A stretch of 20,917 nucleotides of DNA from JBCCMB01 sp039026555 (GCA_039026555.1 JBCCMB010000040.1:1-20917), one strand, 5' to 3'; positions 7,455 through 15,284 are shown, numbered from the stretch's first letter. Notes: generated by a model from the sequence alone, not told the origin. Numbers and translations are program-made.

Positions 7455-8786
7455 TCAACCGCCGGTTTCGACAAATCGGACAGGTTGTCCAGCGCCTTCC
7501 AAAACAAGGTCGTCTTCCCGCATCACAGATCGACCGCGGACGATGGTCGCTTTAGGCCACGCTTTGGCTTCAAATCCATCAAAAGGCGTCCATCCGCTTT
7601 TGGACGCGGACCATTCATGCGTAATCGTCCGGGTCGCCTTCATGTCCACTAGGGTGAAATCTGCGTCATAGCCTTTAGCGATGCGGCCTTTGCCCGCCAT
7701 ACCGAAAATCCGCTGCGGGCCGGCGCTGGTCAGTTCCACAAATCGGCGCAGCGACAGCATGCCGTTCACCACATGGGTCAACATGATCGGCACCAAAGTC
7801 TGAACGCCCGGCATGCCCGAGGGCGAGGCCGGATAGGGCTTGGCTTTTTCTTCCTTCGTGTGCGGCGCATGGTCGGAGCCCAGCACGTCAACGACGCCCT
7901 GATTGAGCGCTATCCAGAGTTTATCCACATGCGCGCTCTCGCGAATGGGCGGGTTCATCTGCGCATAGCCTTTGAGGCGTTCATACGCTTCCGGCGCGCG
8001 TAAAGTGAGGTGCTGCGGCGTCGCTTCAACGCTGGCGAGACGCTTGTGCTGCGCAAGAAGCTCCATCTCTTCGCCCGTGGTGACATGCAAGACGTGAATG
8101 CGTTTGCGCGTCTTCTCCGCAAGGCGCAGCAAGCGCTTGGTCGACATAATCGCCGCTTCCGCGTCCCGCACCTCCGGATGACTGGTCCAGTCGCCGGGAC
8201 GCGCCAGATCACGGCGCTCGGCGAGGCGGTATTCGTCTTCAGAATGAAACGCCGCGCGGCGGGAGATGGCGTTTAGCACCGCTTCAACGCCCGCGTCGTC
8301 TTCCACCAACAATGACCCGGTCGATGCGCCCATGAAGACTTTGACGCCGCAGCAGCCCGCCATCCGCTCCATCTCGGGCAGAACGCCGATATTATCGTGC
8401 GTCGCCCCGGCATAGAAGGCGTGGTCCACATGCATTCGGCCTGAGGCGCGTTTGAGCTTGTCCGTCATCATGTCCGGCGTGGTTGTGGTCGGCTCCGTAT
8501 TAGGCATTTCGAAGACCGCGGTCACGCCGCCCAGCGCCGCGCATCGCGCGCCGCTTTCTAAGTCTTCTTTCCACTCCAAGCCGGGTTCGCGAAAATGGAC
8601 TTGGCTGTCGATCACGCCGGGCAGTACATGAAGGCCGGTGCAGTCTATCACCTCACCCGCCGCCTCAACGGGGATATCGCCGATCTTCGCAATTCGGCCG
8701 TCTTTCACACCAATGTCGGCGATGTCTTCTCCGCCCGGCGTCACAACGCAGCCGGCCTTGAGCACAAGATCATATGTATCGGTCAT
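7455..8786 (-). CDS. pyrC: Dihydroorotase (class I, PyrC/AllB-type amidohydrolase)
   Basis: This 443-residue cyclic amidohydrolase is expected to interconvert carbamoyl-aspartate and dihydroorotate in pyrimidine synthesis. The metal-site landmarks are DSQVHFREPG (60-69), Lys149 (the likely carboxylated lysine in GVKVFMGAS), His181 (HSEDE), His234 (HVLHVTTGEE) and Asp305 (GSDHAPH). The usual first HxH motif is QxH here (Gln62-Val-His64). I recall such Gln versions in alphaproteobacterial dihydroorotases, but its effect on catalysis is unclear; a related allantoinase or hydantoinase activity is the alternative. I chose the ATG at 8786; a TTG at 8825 would add 13 residues of poor quality. No clear Shine-Dalgarno is visible. 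It is divergent from ygfZ across 116 bases. Confidence 0.87.
   Translation of the reverse strand: MTDTYDLVLKAGCVVTPGGEDIADIGVKDGRIAKIGDIPVEAAGEVIDCTGLHVLPGVIDSQVHFREPGLEWKEDLESGARCAALGGVTAVFEMPNTEPTTTTPDMMTDKLKRASGRMHVDHAFYAGATHDNIGVLPEMERMAGCCGVKVFMGASTGSLLVEDDAGVEAVLNAISRRAAFHSEDEYRLAERRDLARPGDWTSHPEVRDAEAAIMSTKRLLRLAEKTRKRIHVLHVTTGEEMELLAQHKRLASVEATPQHLTLRAPEAYERLKGYAQMNPPIRESAHVDKLWIALNQGVVDVLGSDHAPHTKEEKAKPYPASPSGMPGVQTLVPIMLTHVVNGMLSLRRFVELTSAGPQRIFGMAGKGRIAKGYDADFTLVDMKATRTITHEWSASKSGWTPFDGFEAKAWPKATIVRGRSVMREDDLVLEGAGQPVRFVETGG
7921..7929 (+). promoter_or_regulatory. Second DnaA-box consensus 9-mer, inside pyrC
   Basis: This is an exact TTATCCACA on the plus strand within the pyrC coding region, about 485 bases from the first copy. 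It encodes ordinary pyrC residues (V-D-K region), so it may be coincidental. Confidence 0.25.
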
Positions 8787-8902
8787 GAGTGTCGTGTCCC
8801 AAGACGCGCCGCGCCCGTCAACCAAAACCGCCTTAGACGGCTTCCGCTGTGGCTCCGCAAAGCTTGCTTTACCTTTGTCGCGGCGCGTCTTACATCGCGG
8901 TC

Positions 8903-9721
8903 ATGACCGATACTTTGCTACTGTCTGAGCGCGCCGTCCTATCCGTCACGGGCGAAGAGGCTGAGAGCTTTCTTGACGGATTACTGACCAACAGCGTCAC
9001 GAATATGCAGTCGGGCGACCAACGCTACGCTGCGCTGTTGACGCCTCAGGGTAAAATCATCGCCGACATGATTATGAGCCTCATTGAAGACGGCTTTTTG
9101 ATCGACTGCCCAAGCCAAGCGGATCAAACGCTGCTGAAACGCCTGAAACTGTTCAAATTGAAAGCCAAAGTCGACATTGACGAGCGAACGGATCTCGCCG
9201 TCTACGCGTTTCACGATGACGGACTTCCCGATCCGCGCAGCGCAGATCTGGCGACGCGCCACATCGGCGTGCGGAAAGAGGATGAAGGCTTCGCCGACAG
9301 CGCCTATCACAGCGCACGCATCGCCGCGGGAATTCCCGAATTCGGCGTCGATTTCGGCGCGGAGGACGCCTTCCCAGCGGACGTCAACATGGACATGATC
9401 GGCGGGGTAGATTTCAAAAAAGGCTGCTTTGTCGGCCAAGAGGTCGTCTCCCGCATGAAACGACGCGGCACGGCGCGGCGTCGAACGCTGAGGCTTGATT
9501 TCGAAGAGAGCGCACCGACGCGCGGCGCAGCAATTATGGCCGGCGACGCACAGATCGGCGAGATCACCTCGCGCGAAAGCAAAAGCGCCTTGGCGCGCAT
9601 CCGCATCGACCGCATGGCGAAAGCGGAAGCCAAAGGCGACGCGATCAATGTGGACGGAGAGCCCGCCATTATCGTCAAGCCTGATTGGCTGGCGGGCGAG
9701 TTGGAAGCGGTCGTTAAATGA
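8903..9721 (+). CDS. ygfZ: Folate-binding YgfZ-family protein
   Basis: This 272-residue protein belongs to the YgfZ/CAF17 family, related to the glycine-cleavage T-protein. These proteins bind tetrahydrofolate and assist Fe-S cluster enzymes and tRNA modification. The diagnostic signature K-G-C-F-V-G-Q-E is at 173-180 with the conserved Cys175. The N-terminus (LSERAVLSVTGEEAESFLDGLLTN) has the usual GcvT-like start. I chose the ATG at 8903; an upstream in-frame extension to 8849 adds residues with no family character. The stop overlaps the tag start as ATGA, indicating translational coupling. A link to NadA, an Fe-S enzyme encoded further along, is possible but general. Confidence 0.93.
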   Translation: MTDTLLLSERAVLSVTGEEAESFLDGLLTNSVTNMQSGDQRYAALLTPQGKIIADMIMSLIEDGFLIDCPSQADQTLLKRLKLFKLKAKVDIDERTDLAVYAFHDDGLPDPRSADLATRHIGVRKEDEGFADSAYHSARIAAGIPEFGVDFGAEDAFPADVNMDMIGGVDFKKGCFVGQEVVSRMKRRGTARRRTLRLDFEESAPTRGAAIMAGDAQIGEITSRESKSALARIRIDRMAKAEAKGDAINVDGEPAIIVKPDWLAGELEAVVK

Positions 9722-10302
9722 CGGCGGTCGACGACATTCCCTGCGGTTGGGCGCCGGCGGGTGATGCGCTTTATCGCAGATATCACGACGAAGAATGGGG
9801 CGTTCCAGAGCGCGACAGCCGCGCCCTGTGGGAGAAATTCCAACTCGACGGATTTCAAGCCGGCTTGGCGTGGATCACCATATTGAGAAAACGCGAAACG
9901 TTGCGCGAAGAGTTTGAGGGCTTTGATCCCGAGAAGATCGTTCGTTGGAATGAGAAACGGATCCACAAAGCGCTTCAAAACCCCGGCATTATCCGCAGTC
10001 CCAAGAAGATCGACGCCTGCGTGAACAACGCGCGCATCTATTTGGACATGCGGGACAAGGGCGAAGATTTCGCAGACTGGGCGTGGGATTTCGTGGATGG
10101 GACGCCCATCGTCAATTCATGGACACATTGGCGTCAGGCGCCCGCGAAAACCGAGCTGTCGGAAAAAATCGCCAAGGACATGAAAAAACGCGGTTTCAAA
10201 TTCTGTGGACCCGTTATCGTTTACGCCGTTATGCAAGCCATGGGCATGGTGAATGATCACGAGGTCGCCTGCCCGCGCCACCAAGCTGTTCAGGAGCTGT
10301 AG
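9718..10302 (+). CDS. tag: DNA-3-methyladenine glycosylase I
   Basis: This 194-residue enzyme aligns by eye over its whole length with E. coli Tag, which removes 3-methyladenine from DNA in base-excision repair. The zinc-snap residues correspond to Cys9 (PCGW), His23 (YHDEEWGVPE), His181 and Cys185 (VNDHEVAC). The core has QAGLAWITILRKRE, with GIIRSPKKIDACVNNAR following. The residue matching E. coli Glu38, which contacts the methylated base, is Asp44 (LDGFQAG); I regard this as a conservative change. The start overlaps the ygfZ stop by four bases. Confidence 0.96.
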   Translation: MTAVDDIPCGWAPAGDALYRRYHDEEWGVPERDSRALWEKFQLDGFQAGLAWITILRKRETLREEFEGFDPEKIVRWNEKRIHKALQNPGIIRSPKKIDACVNNARIYLDMRDKGEDFADWAWDFVDGTPIVNSWTHWRQAPAKTELSEKIAKDMKKRGFKFCGPVIVYAVMQAMGMVNDHEVACPRHQAVQEL

Positions 10303-10305
10303 ATT

Positions 10306-10506
10306 ATGCGCTTAACCCTGCTCGCCGCCGCTGTGTCAATCGCCCTCGCCGGCTGCGCGTCGCTTGGACAAGATGTCTATGACAATCGCGCCAAGGATGA
10401 ATGCAAGGAAATCATGGATTTGGAGCAGCGGCGCGCTTGCGAAGCGGAGATCGATCAAAAACGTTGGGAACGCGACGCGGCGAGACGCGGCGAAAGCAAA
10501 GACTAA
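10306..10506 (+). CDS. Small outer-membrane-type lipoprotein
   Basis: This 66-residue protein has a lipoprotein signal: a short hydrophobic stretch ending in the lipobox L-A-G-C with Cys17 as the lipidation site. The mature part (about 50 residues) is highly charged and helical, with two further cysteines (33 and 45) spaced CX11C that could make a helical-hairpin disulfide. No family is recognised. It begins 3 bases after the tag stop, with GGAGCTG before the ATG, so it is probably co-transcribed with ygfZ-tag. Confidence 0.8.
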   Translation: MRLTLLAAAVSIALAGCASLGQDVYDNRAKDECKEIMDLEQRRACEAEIDQKRWERDAARRGESKD

Positions 10507-10617
10507 TCGCGCTCGACGACGCGCCCGCGCTCAGTCTAAGATTTACCATAAAACAGAATCCGGCGTCCGGGCGAGAAGCGGTCCGATCGACGCGCACGGA
10601 TGGAGGCACGCTCAATT

Positions 10618-11751
10618 ATGTCCAACGACGCGGCAATCCCAGTCATCTCATCGACCGGTTTGTGGACCCCGCCCAATTCCGTCTCCAATGAGGAATTGGT
10701 CGCCAGCTATAATACTTGGTCGGACAAATGGAATGTCGCGCATGCTGAGGATATTGCGGCGGGAAAGGTCGAGCCCAAATCGCATTCCAGCGTCGAGTTT
10801 GTTGAAAAAGCCTCCGGCATTAAATCACGATATGTCATCGACAAATCAGGCGTGGTCGATCCAGACATTATGGCGCCGCGCATTGACGAGCGTCCCAATG
10901 AGGAAATTTCCGTGCTTGCGGAAATCGCGGTCAACGCCGCGCGCCAAGCTTTAGAGACCGCTGGCCGCGACGCCAAAGATGTTGATGCGGTGCTGTGCGC
11001 CGCGTCCAACATGCAGCGCGCTTATCCCGCCATGGCGATCGAAGTCCAAGAAGCGCTGGGAATAGATGGGTTCGCCTTCGACATGAACGTCGCGTGCTCG
11101 TCGGCCACTTTCGGCATTCAAACCGCCGCGGATTTCGTCCGCTCCGGCAGCGCCAAATCTGTGCTGATGGTAAATCCTGAGATCTGTTCCGGTCATCTCA
11201 ATTTTACGGACCGGGACAGCCATTTCATTTTCGGCGACGTCGCCACCGCCGTTTTAGTAGAGGCCAAAGACATCGCCCCCGCCGCGCATTGGGATATTTT
11301 GGGCACACGGCTGAAGACCGTGTTTTCGAACAATATCCGCAATAATTTCGGGTTTCTGAACCGCGCAGCGCCCGAAGGCGTCGGCGCGGAAGACAAGCTC
11401 TTCGTTCAGGAAGGCCGAAAAGTGTTCAAAGAAGTCGTGCCCATGGTCGCAGCGATGATCAGCGATCATATGGCGGATCTTTCGATCGATGCGCCCGAGC
11501 TCAAGCGCATGTGGCTGCATCAAGCCAACGCCAATATGAACCGGCTGATCGCGCAAAAAGTGCTAGGCCATGAAGCGTCGGATGAGGAAAGCCCGACCGT
11601 GTTGGACACTTACGCAAACACGTCCTCGGCCGGATCCATCATCGCGTTCCACAAGCATTCGACGGATTTCGCGGCCGGCGATAAAGGGCTCATTTGTTCC
11701 TTTGGCGCGGGATATTCCGCCGGCACCGTCTTTGTCGAAAAAGCCGCCTAG
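10618..11751 (+). CDS. Beta-ketoacyl-ACP synthase III (FabH-like)
   Basis: This 377-residue thiolase-fold condensing enzyme has the KAS III triad: Cys160 (NVACSSATFG), His301 (WLHQANANMN) and Asn334 (YANTSSAGS). The glycine-rich C-terminal FGAGYSAGTV is also present. It is about 60 residues longer than E. coli FabH, with the extra length in the region between residues 30 and 100. KAS III enzymes start fatty-acid synthesis from acetyl-CoA and malonyl-ACP; longer relatives can use other acyl starters or make other ketones, so housekeeping FabH is not assured. No fatty-acid genes are adjacent. I chose the ATG at 10618 because GGAGG lies about 11 bases upstream; the ATG at 10600 would precede that site. 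Confidence 0.88.
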   Translation: MSNDAAIPVISSTGLWTPPNSVSNEELVASYNTWSDKWNVAHAEDIAAGKVEPKSHSSVEFVEKASGIKSRYVIDKSGVVDPDIMAPRIDERPNEEISVLAEIAVNAARQALETAGRDAKDVDAVLCAASNMQRAYPAMAIEVQEALGIDGFAFDMNVACSSATFGIQTAADFVRSGSAKSVLMVNPEICSGHLNFTDRDSHFIFGDVATAVLVEAKDIAPAAHWDILGTRLKTVFSNNIRNNFGFLNRAAPEGVGAEDKLFVQEGRKVFKEVVPMVAAMISDHMADLSIDAPELKRMWLHQANANMNRLIAQKVLGHEASDEESPTVLDTYANTSSAGSIIAFHKHSTDFAAGDKGLICSFGAGYSAGTVFVEKAA

Positions 11752-11782
11752 AATAGTCGCTCAGGGGTCCAGATGGCACGAA

Positions 11783-11803
11783 GGCGGCCTTAAACAGGCC
11801 GCC
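11783..11803 (+). terminator. Perfect 7-bp stem-loop after the FabH-like gene
   Basis: GGCGGCC and GGCCGCC flank the 7-base loop TTAAACA, 31 bases after the stop codon. There is no T-run, so termination may need Rho. It also lies downstream of the convergent 49-residue gene and may serve both. Confidence 0.5.
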
Positions 11804-11844
11804 CTCGCCATCACCCAATCGCCTTCGCGGGCGCATTTTCGACG

Positions 11845-11994
11845 TTAGTCGTCCAGCTCGTCCGAAATCATATCGCCCCAGAGGGCTTCCGGACTCGCTT
11901 TGTAGGCTTCGACTATCACGGCGATCGCCGCTCCAGACAATACGAGCCAATGTACGGCGGGTTGCCGCACCATTTCCACCATCATATCCATCAT
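11845..11994 (-). CDS. 49-residue putative single-pass membrane microprotein
   Basis: This short minus-strand gene starts with two adjacent ATG codons (11994 and 11991) and ends with TAA at 11845-11847. The protein is Met-rich at the start, has one hydrophobic segment (about residues 13-29, VHWLVLSGAAIAVIVEA), and then an acidic tail ending D-E-L-D-D. A GGAG ribosome site lies 9 bases before the first ATG. The membrane-segment-plus-acidic-tail pattern and the ribosome site favour a real gene. Function is unknown. It is convergent with the FabH-like gene and divergent from the HD hydrolase. Confidence 0.6.
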   Translation of the reverse strand: MMDMMVEMVRQPAVHWLVLSGAAIAVIVEAYKASPEALWGDMISDELDD

Positions 11995-12162
11995 TATTTT
12001 TATCTCCGAGGGACAAGGAGGAGGATGCGCAGACTATGCTTAAAAAACCCTGAGTCGCCGGCTAAAAAAGTGACAAAAGCGGACAATAAATTTCAAAACC
12101 GTCCGCGCGCGTCTTGTCTCAGCGTCAAGATGGCCCGAAGTAAGGTTTTGTAAGGAAAATCA

Positions 12163-12813
12163 ATGGCCAAGCCCGCTCGTGCGTCCAAACTCAAAAAGGC
12201 TGAGGCGCCGCCGCGCGCCTGGCAACGAATGCTGTCGGGCCGCCGTCTGGACTTGATCGATCCATCTCCCCTAGACATCGAAATTGAAGACATCGCGCAC
12301 GGCCTTGCGCGCGTCGCGCGATGGAACGGCCAAACCTCGGGCGAACACGCCTTTTCGGTGGCGCAGCATTCGGTGGTCGTCGAGTGGATCTGCGTGGCGC
12401 TCGCGCCGAGTTTAAGCGCTCAGGACCGGCTTGTCGCACTTCTCCATGATGCGCCGGAATATGTGATCGGCGACATGATCTCGCCGTTTAAAGCGGCGTT
12501 AGGCGTTGATTATCGCGTGTTTGAAGATCGCTTGGAGACGGCCATCTACATGCGGTTCGGTCTCCCCGCCAAGCCAACGGCAAAACTCAAGAAGTTGATT
12601 AAGCGCGCCGACCACGCCTGCGCCTATTTTGAAGCGGTTGGTCTCGCGGGCTTTGACGTAACGGAGGCGCGCGAATTGTTCGGCGCGCCGCCTGAGGGAA
12701 TCGCGCCAAACGTCACGCCTTTGAGCGTCGCCGAAGCGCAACACGCTTTCCTGAACCGCTTCAGCGCCCTTATGGGGGAAGCTGATCCGACCTATAACGG
12801 CGATAGGGCTTAA
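12163..12813 (+). CDS. HD-domain phosphohydrolase (YfbR-like)
   Basis: This 216-residue protein has an HD metal-dependent phosphohydrolase domain. The likely metal ligands are His69 (SVAQHS), His95-Asp96 (LLHDAPEYVIGD) and Asp150 (KRADHA). The order and spacing resemble YfbR-type 5'-deoxynucleotidases, which remove phosphate from dNMPs, but the substrate here is inferred only from fold. The N-terminal 20 residues are Lys/Ala-rich. The ribosome site AAGGAAAA lies just before the ATG. It heads a tight run with the tyrosine phosphatase (27-base gap) and the NAD regulator, which hints at a role in nucleotide or NAD homeostasis. Confidence 0.87.
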   Translation: MAKPARASKLKKAEAPPRAWQRMLSGRRLDLIDPSPLDIEIEDIAHGLARVARWNGQTSGEHAFSVAQHSVVVEWICVALAPSLSAQDRLVALLHDAPEYVIGDMISPFKAALGVDYRVFEDRLETAIYMRFGLPAKPTAKLKKLIKRADHACAYFEAVGLAGFDVTEARELFGAPPEGIAPNVTPLSVAEAQHAFLNRFSALMGEADPTYNGDRA

Positions 12814-12840
12814 GTTGAGACCGCTGGGGAGCGCAATGCT

Positions 12841-13377
12841 ATGGCGATTTGGGTGTCATCTCTCGCACGTGTGCGGAATATCGCCGAATTGCGAAAACCT
12901 GAGCGCATTTTGTCTTTGTTAGATCCCGACGACGATTTTCCGGAATTCGACGGCTATAGCGCCGATACCCATCACACGATCGGCGTTGAGGATGTGTCGA
13001 ACGCGGAGGACGCCATACAGCTTCCACCTGGCCTGGAGCATGCGCGCCAGGTCATAAACTTCGTGGAAAGCTGGTCGAAAACCGCGCCGATCCTCATTCA
13101 TTGCTGGGCGGGCGTCTCGCGCTCGACAGCCAGCGCGTTCATCGCCGCATGTATCGCCAATCCAAAAACGGACGAATACGATATCGCGGAGACGTTGCGC
13201 GATGCATCACCCACGGCGAACCCCAATATCCGTCTTGTCGAATTCGCAGACGAATTATTAGGCCGGCGCGGCCGTATGGTCGCCGCCATTGAAAGCATGG
13301 GCCGCGGCGAGCCAACATGGGAGGCGCAGCCCTTCTATATCCCTTCGAGCTTTGATCCCGTACGGGGGCATATTTGA
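12841..13377 (+). CDS. Tyrosine / dual-specificity phosphatase family protein
   Basis: This is a 178-residue Cys-based phosphatase. The active-site loop HCWAGVSR (87-94) fits H-C-X5-R followed by Ser, with Cys88 as nucleophile and Arg94 binding phosphate. Asp51 (GVEDVSN) is a plausible general acid. Substrates may be phosphoproteins or small phosphorylated molecules; the sequence does not tell. Its stop codon overlaps the TTG start of the next gene as TTGA, indicating translational coupling with the NAD regulator. Confidence 0.9.
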   Translation: MAIWVSSLARVRNIAELRKPERILSLLDPDDDFPEFDGYSADTHHTIGVEDVSNAEDAIQLPPGLEHARQVINFVESWSKTAPILIHCWAGVSRSTASAFIAACIANPKTDEYDIAETLRDASPTANPNIRLVEFADELLGRRGRMVAAIESMGRGEPTWEAQPFYIPSSFDPVRGHI

Positions 13378-14327
13378 ACACGCCGCCGCTCGTTGTCGGC
13401 CTATCGGCCGTGATCGTTGCGGCCGACGCGCACGCGCCTTATGTGCTTGCGACGCGGCACGGAGAAACGACGGGCCTGCCATTTGGCGCGTTTGATCCTG
13501 CGGGGCATCGCACCTTCGAATTGGGCCTGCGCGATTGGGTGCGCGCGCAAACCGGCTTTGAGCCCGGCTATGTCGAACAGCTCTACACATTCGGCGACCG
13601 CGGCCGTGAATTGCCCAAAGCGGATTTCACCGACGCGCCCAAAGATGCGCGGCTCTTGTCGGTTGGATATCTAGGCCTGACGCCGGAGCGCCCGGCGATC
13701 GGCGCGTTCGACGCCGTGTGGCGCGATTGGTATCGCTATTTCCCTTGGGAAGATCATCGTGGCGGCCGGCCCGCCTTGATCGACGATGTTATCGCGCCAG
13801 GTCTGCGCCATTGGGCCGCAGATGCGAGCGATGACGCCGATCGGTTGAAGCGTGCGCGATTGGCGTTCGCGCTGGATGACGCGCCCTGGATCGAAGAACG
13901 CGCGCTGGAACGGTATGAGCTTTTGTACGAAGCGGGACTCGCCCCTGAGTCGATGCGCGATCGCGGCGTGCTGAGCGATATGATCGTTCCAGGCGATGCG
14001 ATGGTGTCTGACCATCGCCGGATTTTGGCGACCGCTATCGGCCGTTTGCGCGGAAAGCTCAAATACCGTCCGGTTGTCTTCGAGCTGACGCCCGAGCGGT
14101 TCACCCTGTCGCAACTGCAAGGCGTTGTGGAATCCATTCTGGGCGTCGATCTCCACAAGCAGAATTTCCGTCGCGCCGTGGATAAGGCCGGCTTTGTGGA
14201 AGGCACCGGCGCGCAGGCCACCGAAACAGGCGGCCGCCCCGCAGAGCTTTACCGCTTCAATCAGGAAGCTCTACGCGGCGGCGGCGCGCAAGGCGTGCAA
14301 ACCCCTATTTTGCGCCAACCCCACTAG
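13374..14327 (+). CDS. nadQ: NadQ/NrtR-type NAD biosynthesis regulator (degenerate Nudix + winged helix)
   Basis: This 317-residue protein has two parts. Residues 5-120 form a Nudix-like fold in which the catalytic box is degenerate (GAFDPAGHRTFELGLRDW lacks the REUxEE glutamates), followed by VEQLYTFGDRGRE, which is shared with NrtR proteins. Residues about 230-297 form a winged helix (YRPVVFELTPERFTLSQL, then NFRRAVDKAGFVEGTG). This is the design of NrtR and of the alphaproteobacterial COG4111/NadQ group, where a dead Nudix domain senses an NAD-derived metabolite and the wing binds DNA at NAD synthesis genes. The start is TTG at 13374, with GGGGG about 7 bases upstream, overlapping the phosphatase stop. 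nadA and nadB lie 3.8 kb and 5.5 kb downstream, with palindromes before nadA as probable targets. The symbol is from family resemblance. Confidence 0.82.
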   Translation: MNTPPLVVGLSAVIVAADAHAPYVLATRHGETTGLPFGAFDPAGHRTFELGLRDWVRAQTGFEPGYVEQLYTFGDRGRELPKADFTDAPKDARLLSVGYLGLTPERPAIGAFDAVWRDWYRYFPWEDHRGGRPALIDDVIAPGLRHWAADASDDADRLKRARLAFALDDAPWIEERALERYELLYEAGLAPESMRDRGVLSDMIVPGDAMVSDHRRILATAIGRLRGKLKYRPVVFELTPERFTLSQLQGVVESILGVDLHKQNFRRAVDKAGFVEGTGAQATETGGRPAELYRFNQEALRGGGAQGVQTPILRQPH

Positions 14328-14417
14328 GCGGCTCCACTCGGCGGCCGCATTAGGCGACGCGGACCCAAAACAGCGCCGTCATAAAACGATCATGCAATCA
14401 GTCTAACCCCCGATTTC

Positions 14418-15245
14418 ATGACAATACCGCACGCCAAATATCGCAGCATCTTCATTTCCGACGTGCATTTGGGCTCCAAAGGCTGCCAGGCGGACGCCTT
14501 GTGCGCCTTTTTGAAGACCAATACGTCTGAGAAGCTCTATCTGGTCGGCGACATTATCGATGGTTGGCGGCTGAAGAAGAAATGGTATTGGCCGCAAGCG
14601 CACACGAATGTCATTCGCCGCATTCTCACCGCGTCTAAGCGCGGGACCGACGTCACCTACATCATCGGTAATCATGACGAGTTTCTGCGCGCCTTTTTGC
14701 GGTTCCGGCTCAGCTTCGGCCATATCGCTGTTTGCAACCGCACCACTCATACCGGCGCAGACGGCAAAACCTATCTCGTCGTCCATGGCGACATGTTTGA
14801 CGGCATGATGCGCACGAACCGCAAATGGATCATGTTCTTGGGCGACAGCGCGTATAATTTCATGCTGTCGGTGAACACGAAATTGAACACAGTGCGGTGC
14901 TGGATGGGCTTGCCCTATTGGTCCTTGTCCAACGCGTTGAAGAAACGCACCAAGCGTGCTCTGAACTACATCCACAAATTCGAAGACCATGTGGCTGATT
15001 ATTGCCGGCGGAAAGGCTATGACGGCGCAATTTGCGGACATATCCACGTCGCCGAAATGCGCGAGATCGAAGGGATCGCTTACATGAATGACGGCGATTG
15101 GGTGGAAAGCTGCACGGCACTTGTCGAACATCATGACGGCCGCTGGGAGCTGATCGAGCACAAGCCGGAAGCGATTAAAGACCGCGCCCCGAAATCCAAA
15201 ACGCGCGCGGCGACCTCACAGGTGAAGGAGCCGGTCCCGGCTTAG
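14418..15245 (+). CDS. UDP-2,3-diacylglucosamine diphosphatase family metallophosphoesterase (LpxH-like)
   Basis: This 275-residue calcineurin-like phosphoesterase has the full metal-ligand set: Asp15-x-His17 (FISDVHLG), GDIID (44-48), GNHDE (84-88), His123 (VVHGD) and GHIH (207-210). The pattern, with a central helical insertion rich in basic and aromatic residues, fits the LpxH-related family, which hydrolyses UDP-2,3-diacylglucosamine in lipid A synthesis. Many alphaproteobacteria use LpxI for that step, so this longer paralogue may act on another pyrophosphate. The C-terminal 30 residues are Lys/Arg/Pro-rich and probably disordered. No convincing Shine-Dalgarno precedes the ATG at 14418. 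Confidence 0.85.
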   Translation: MTIPHAKYRSIFISDVHLGSKGCQADALCAFLKTNTSEKLYLVGDIIDGWRLKKKWYWPQAHTNVIRRILTASKRGTDVTYIIGNHDEFLRAFLRFRLSFGHIAVCNRTTHTGADGKTYLVVHGDMFDGMMRTNRKWIMFLGDSAYNFMLSVNTKLNTVRCWMGLPYWSLSNALKKRTKRALNYIHKFEDHVADYCRRKGYDGAICGHIHVAEMREIEGIAYMNDGDWVESCTALVEHHDGRWELIEHKPEAIKDRAPKSKTRAATSQVKEPVPA

Positions 15246-15259
15246 CAGCGGAGCTAAGC
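15240..15259 (+). terminator. Hairpin overlapping the LpxH-like stop codon
   Basis: GCTTAGC and GCTAAGC form a perfect 7-bp stem with a 6-base loop (AGCGGA). The first arm contains the TAG stop. Only a short T-run (GGTTTAG) follows, so this is a weak terminator candidate. Confidence 0.35.
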
Positions 15260-15284
15260 GGTTTAGATCGGACGAAAATAAGCC

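Noticed and set aside
7324..7671. 115-codon plus-strand frame running from the gap into the pyrC 3' end
   Set aside because: More than half is antisense to pyrC, there is no ribosome site, and the product has no recognisable features.
9307..9978. 223-codon minus-strand frame opposite ygfZ and tag
   Set aside because: It spans two well-supported genes on the other strand and has no motif of its own.
12036..12053. Five-residue leader-like ORF (M-L-K-K-P) downstream of AAGGAGGAGG
   Set aside because: It is very short and there are no alternative hairpins or regulatory codons to suggest attenuation.
12025..12153. 42-codon basic ORF just before the HD hydrolase (ATG at 12025)
   Set aside because: The GGAGG lies almost against the ATG, too close for normal initiation, and the Lys/Arg-rich product lacks structure. 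Its stop lying at the next gene's ribosome site may be chance; it could instead be a leader, but I cannot support it.
14177..14185. Third DnaA-like 9-mer (one mismatch) inside the NAD regulator gene
   Set aside because: A single-mismatch copy inside a coding region is expected by chance in a window of this size.
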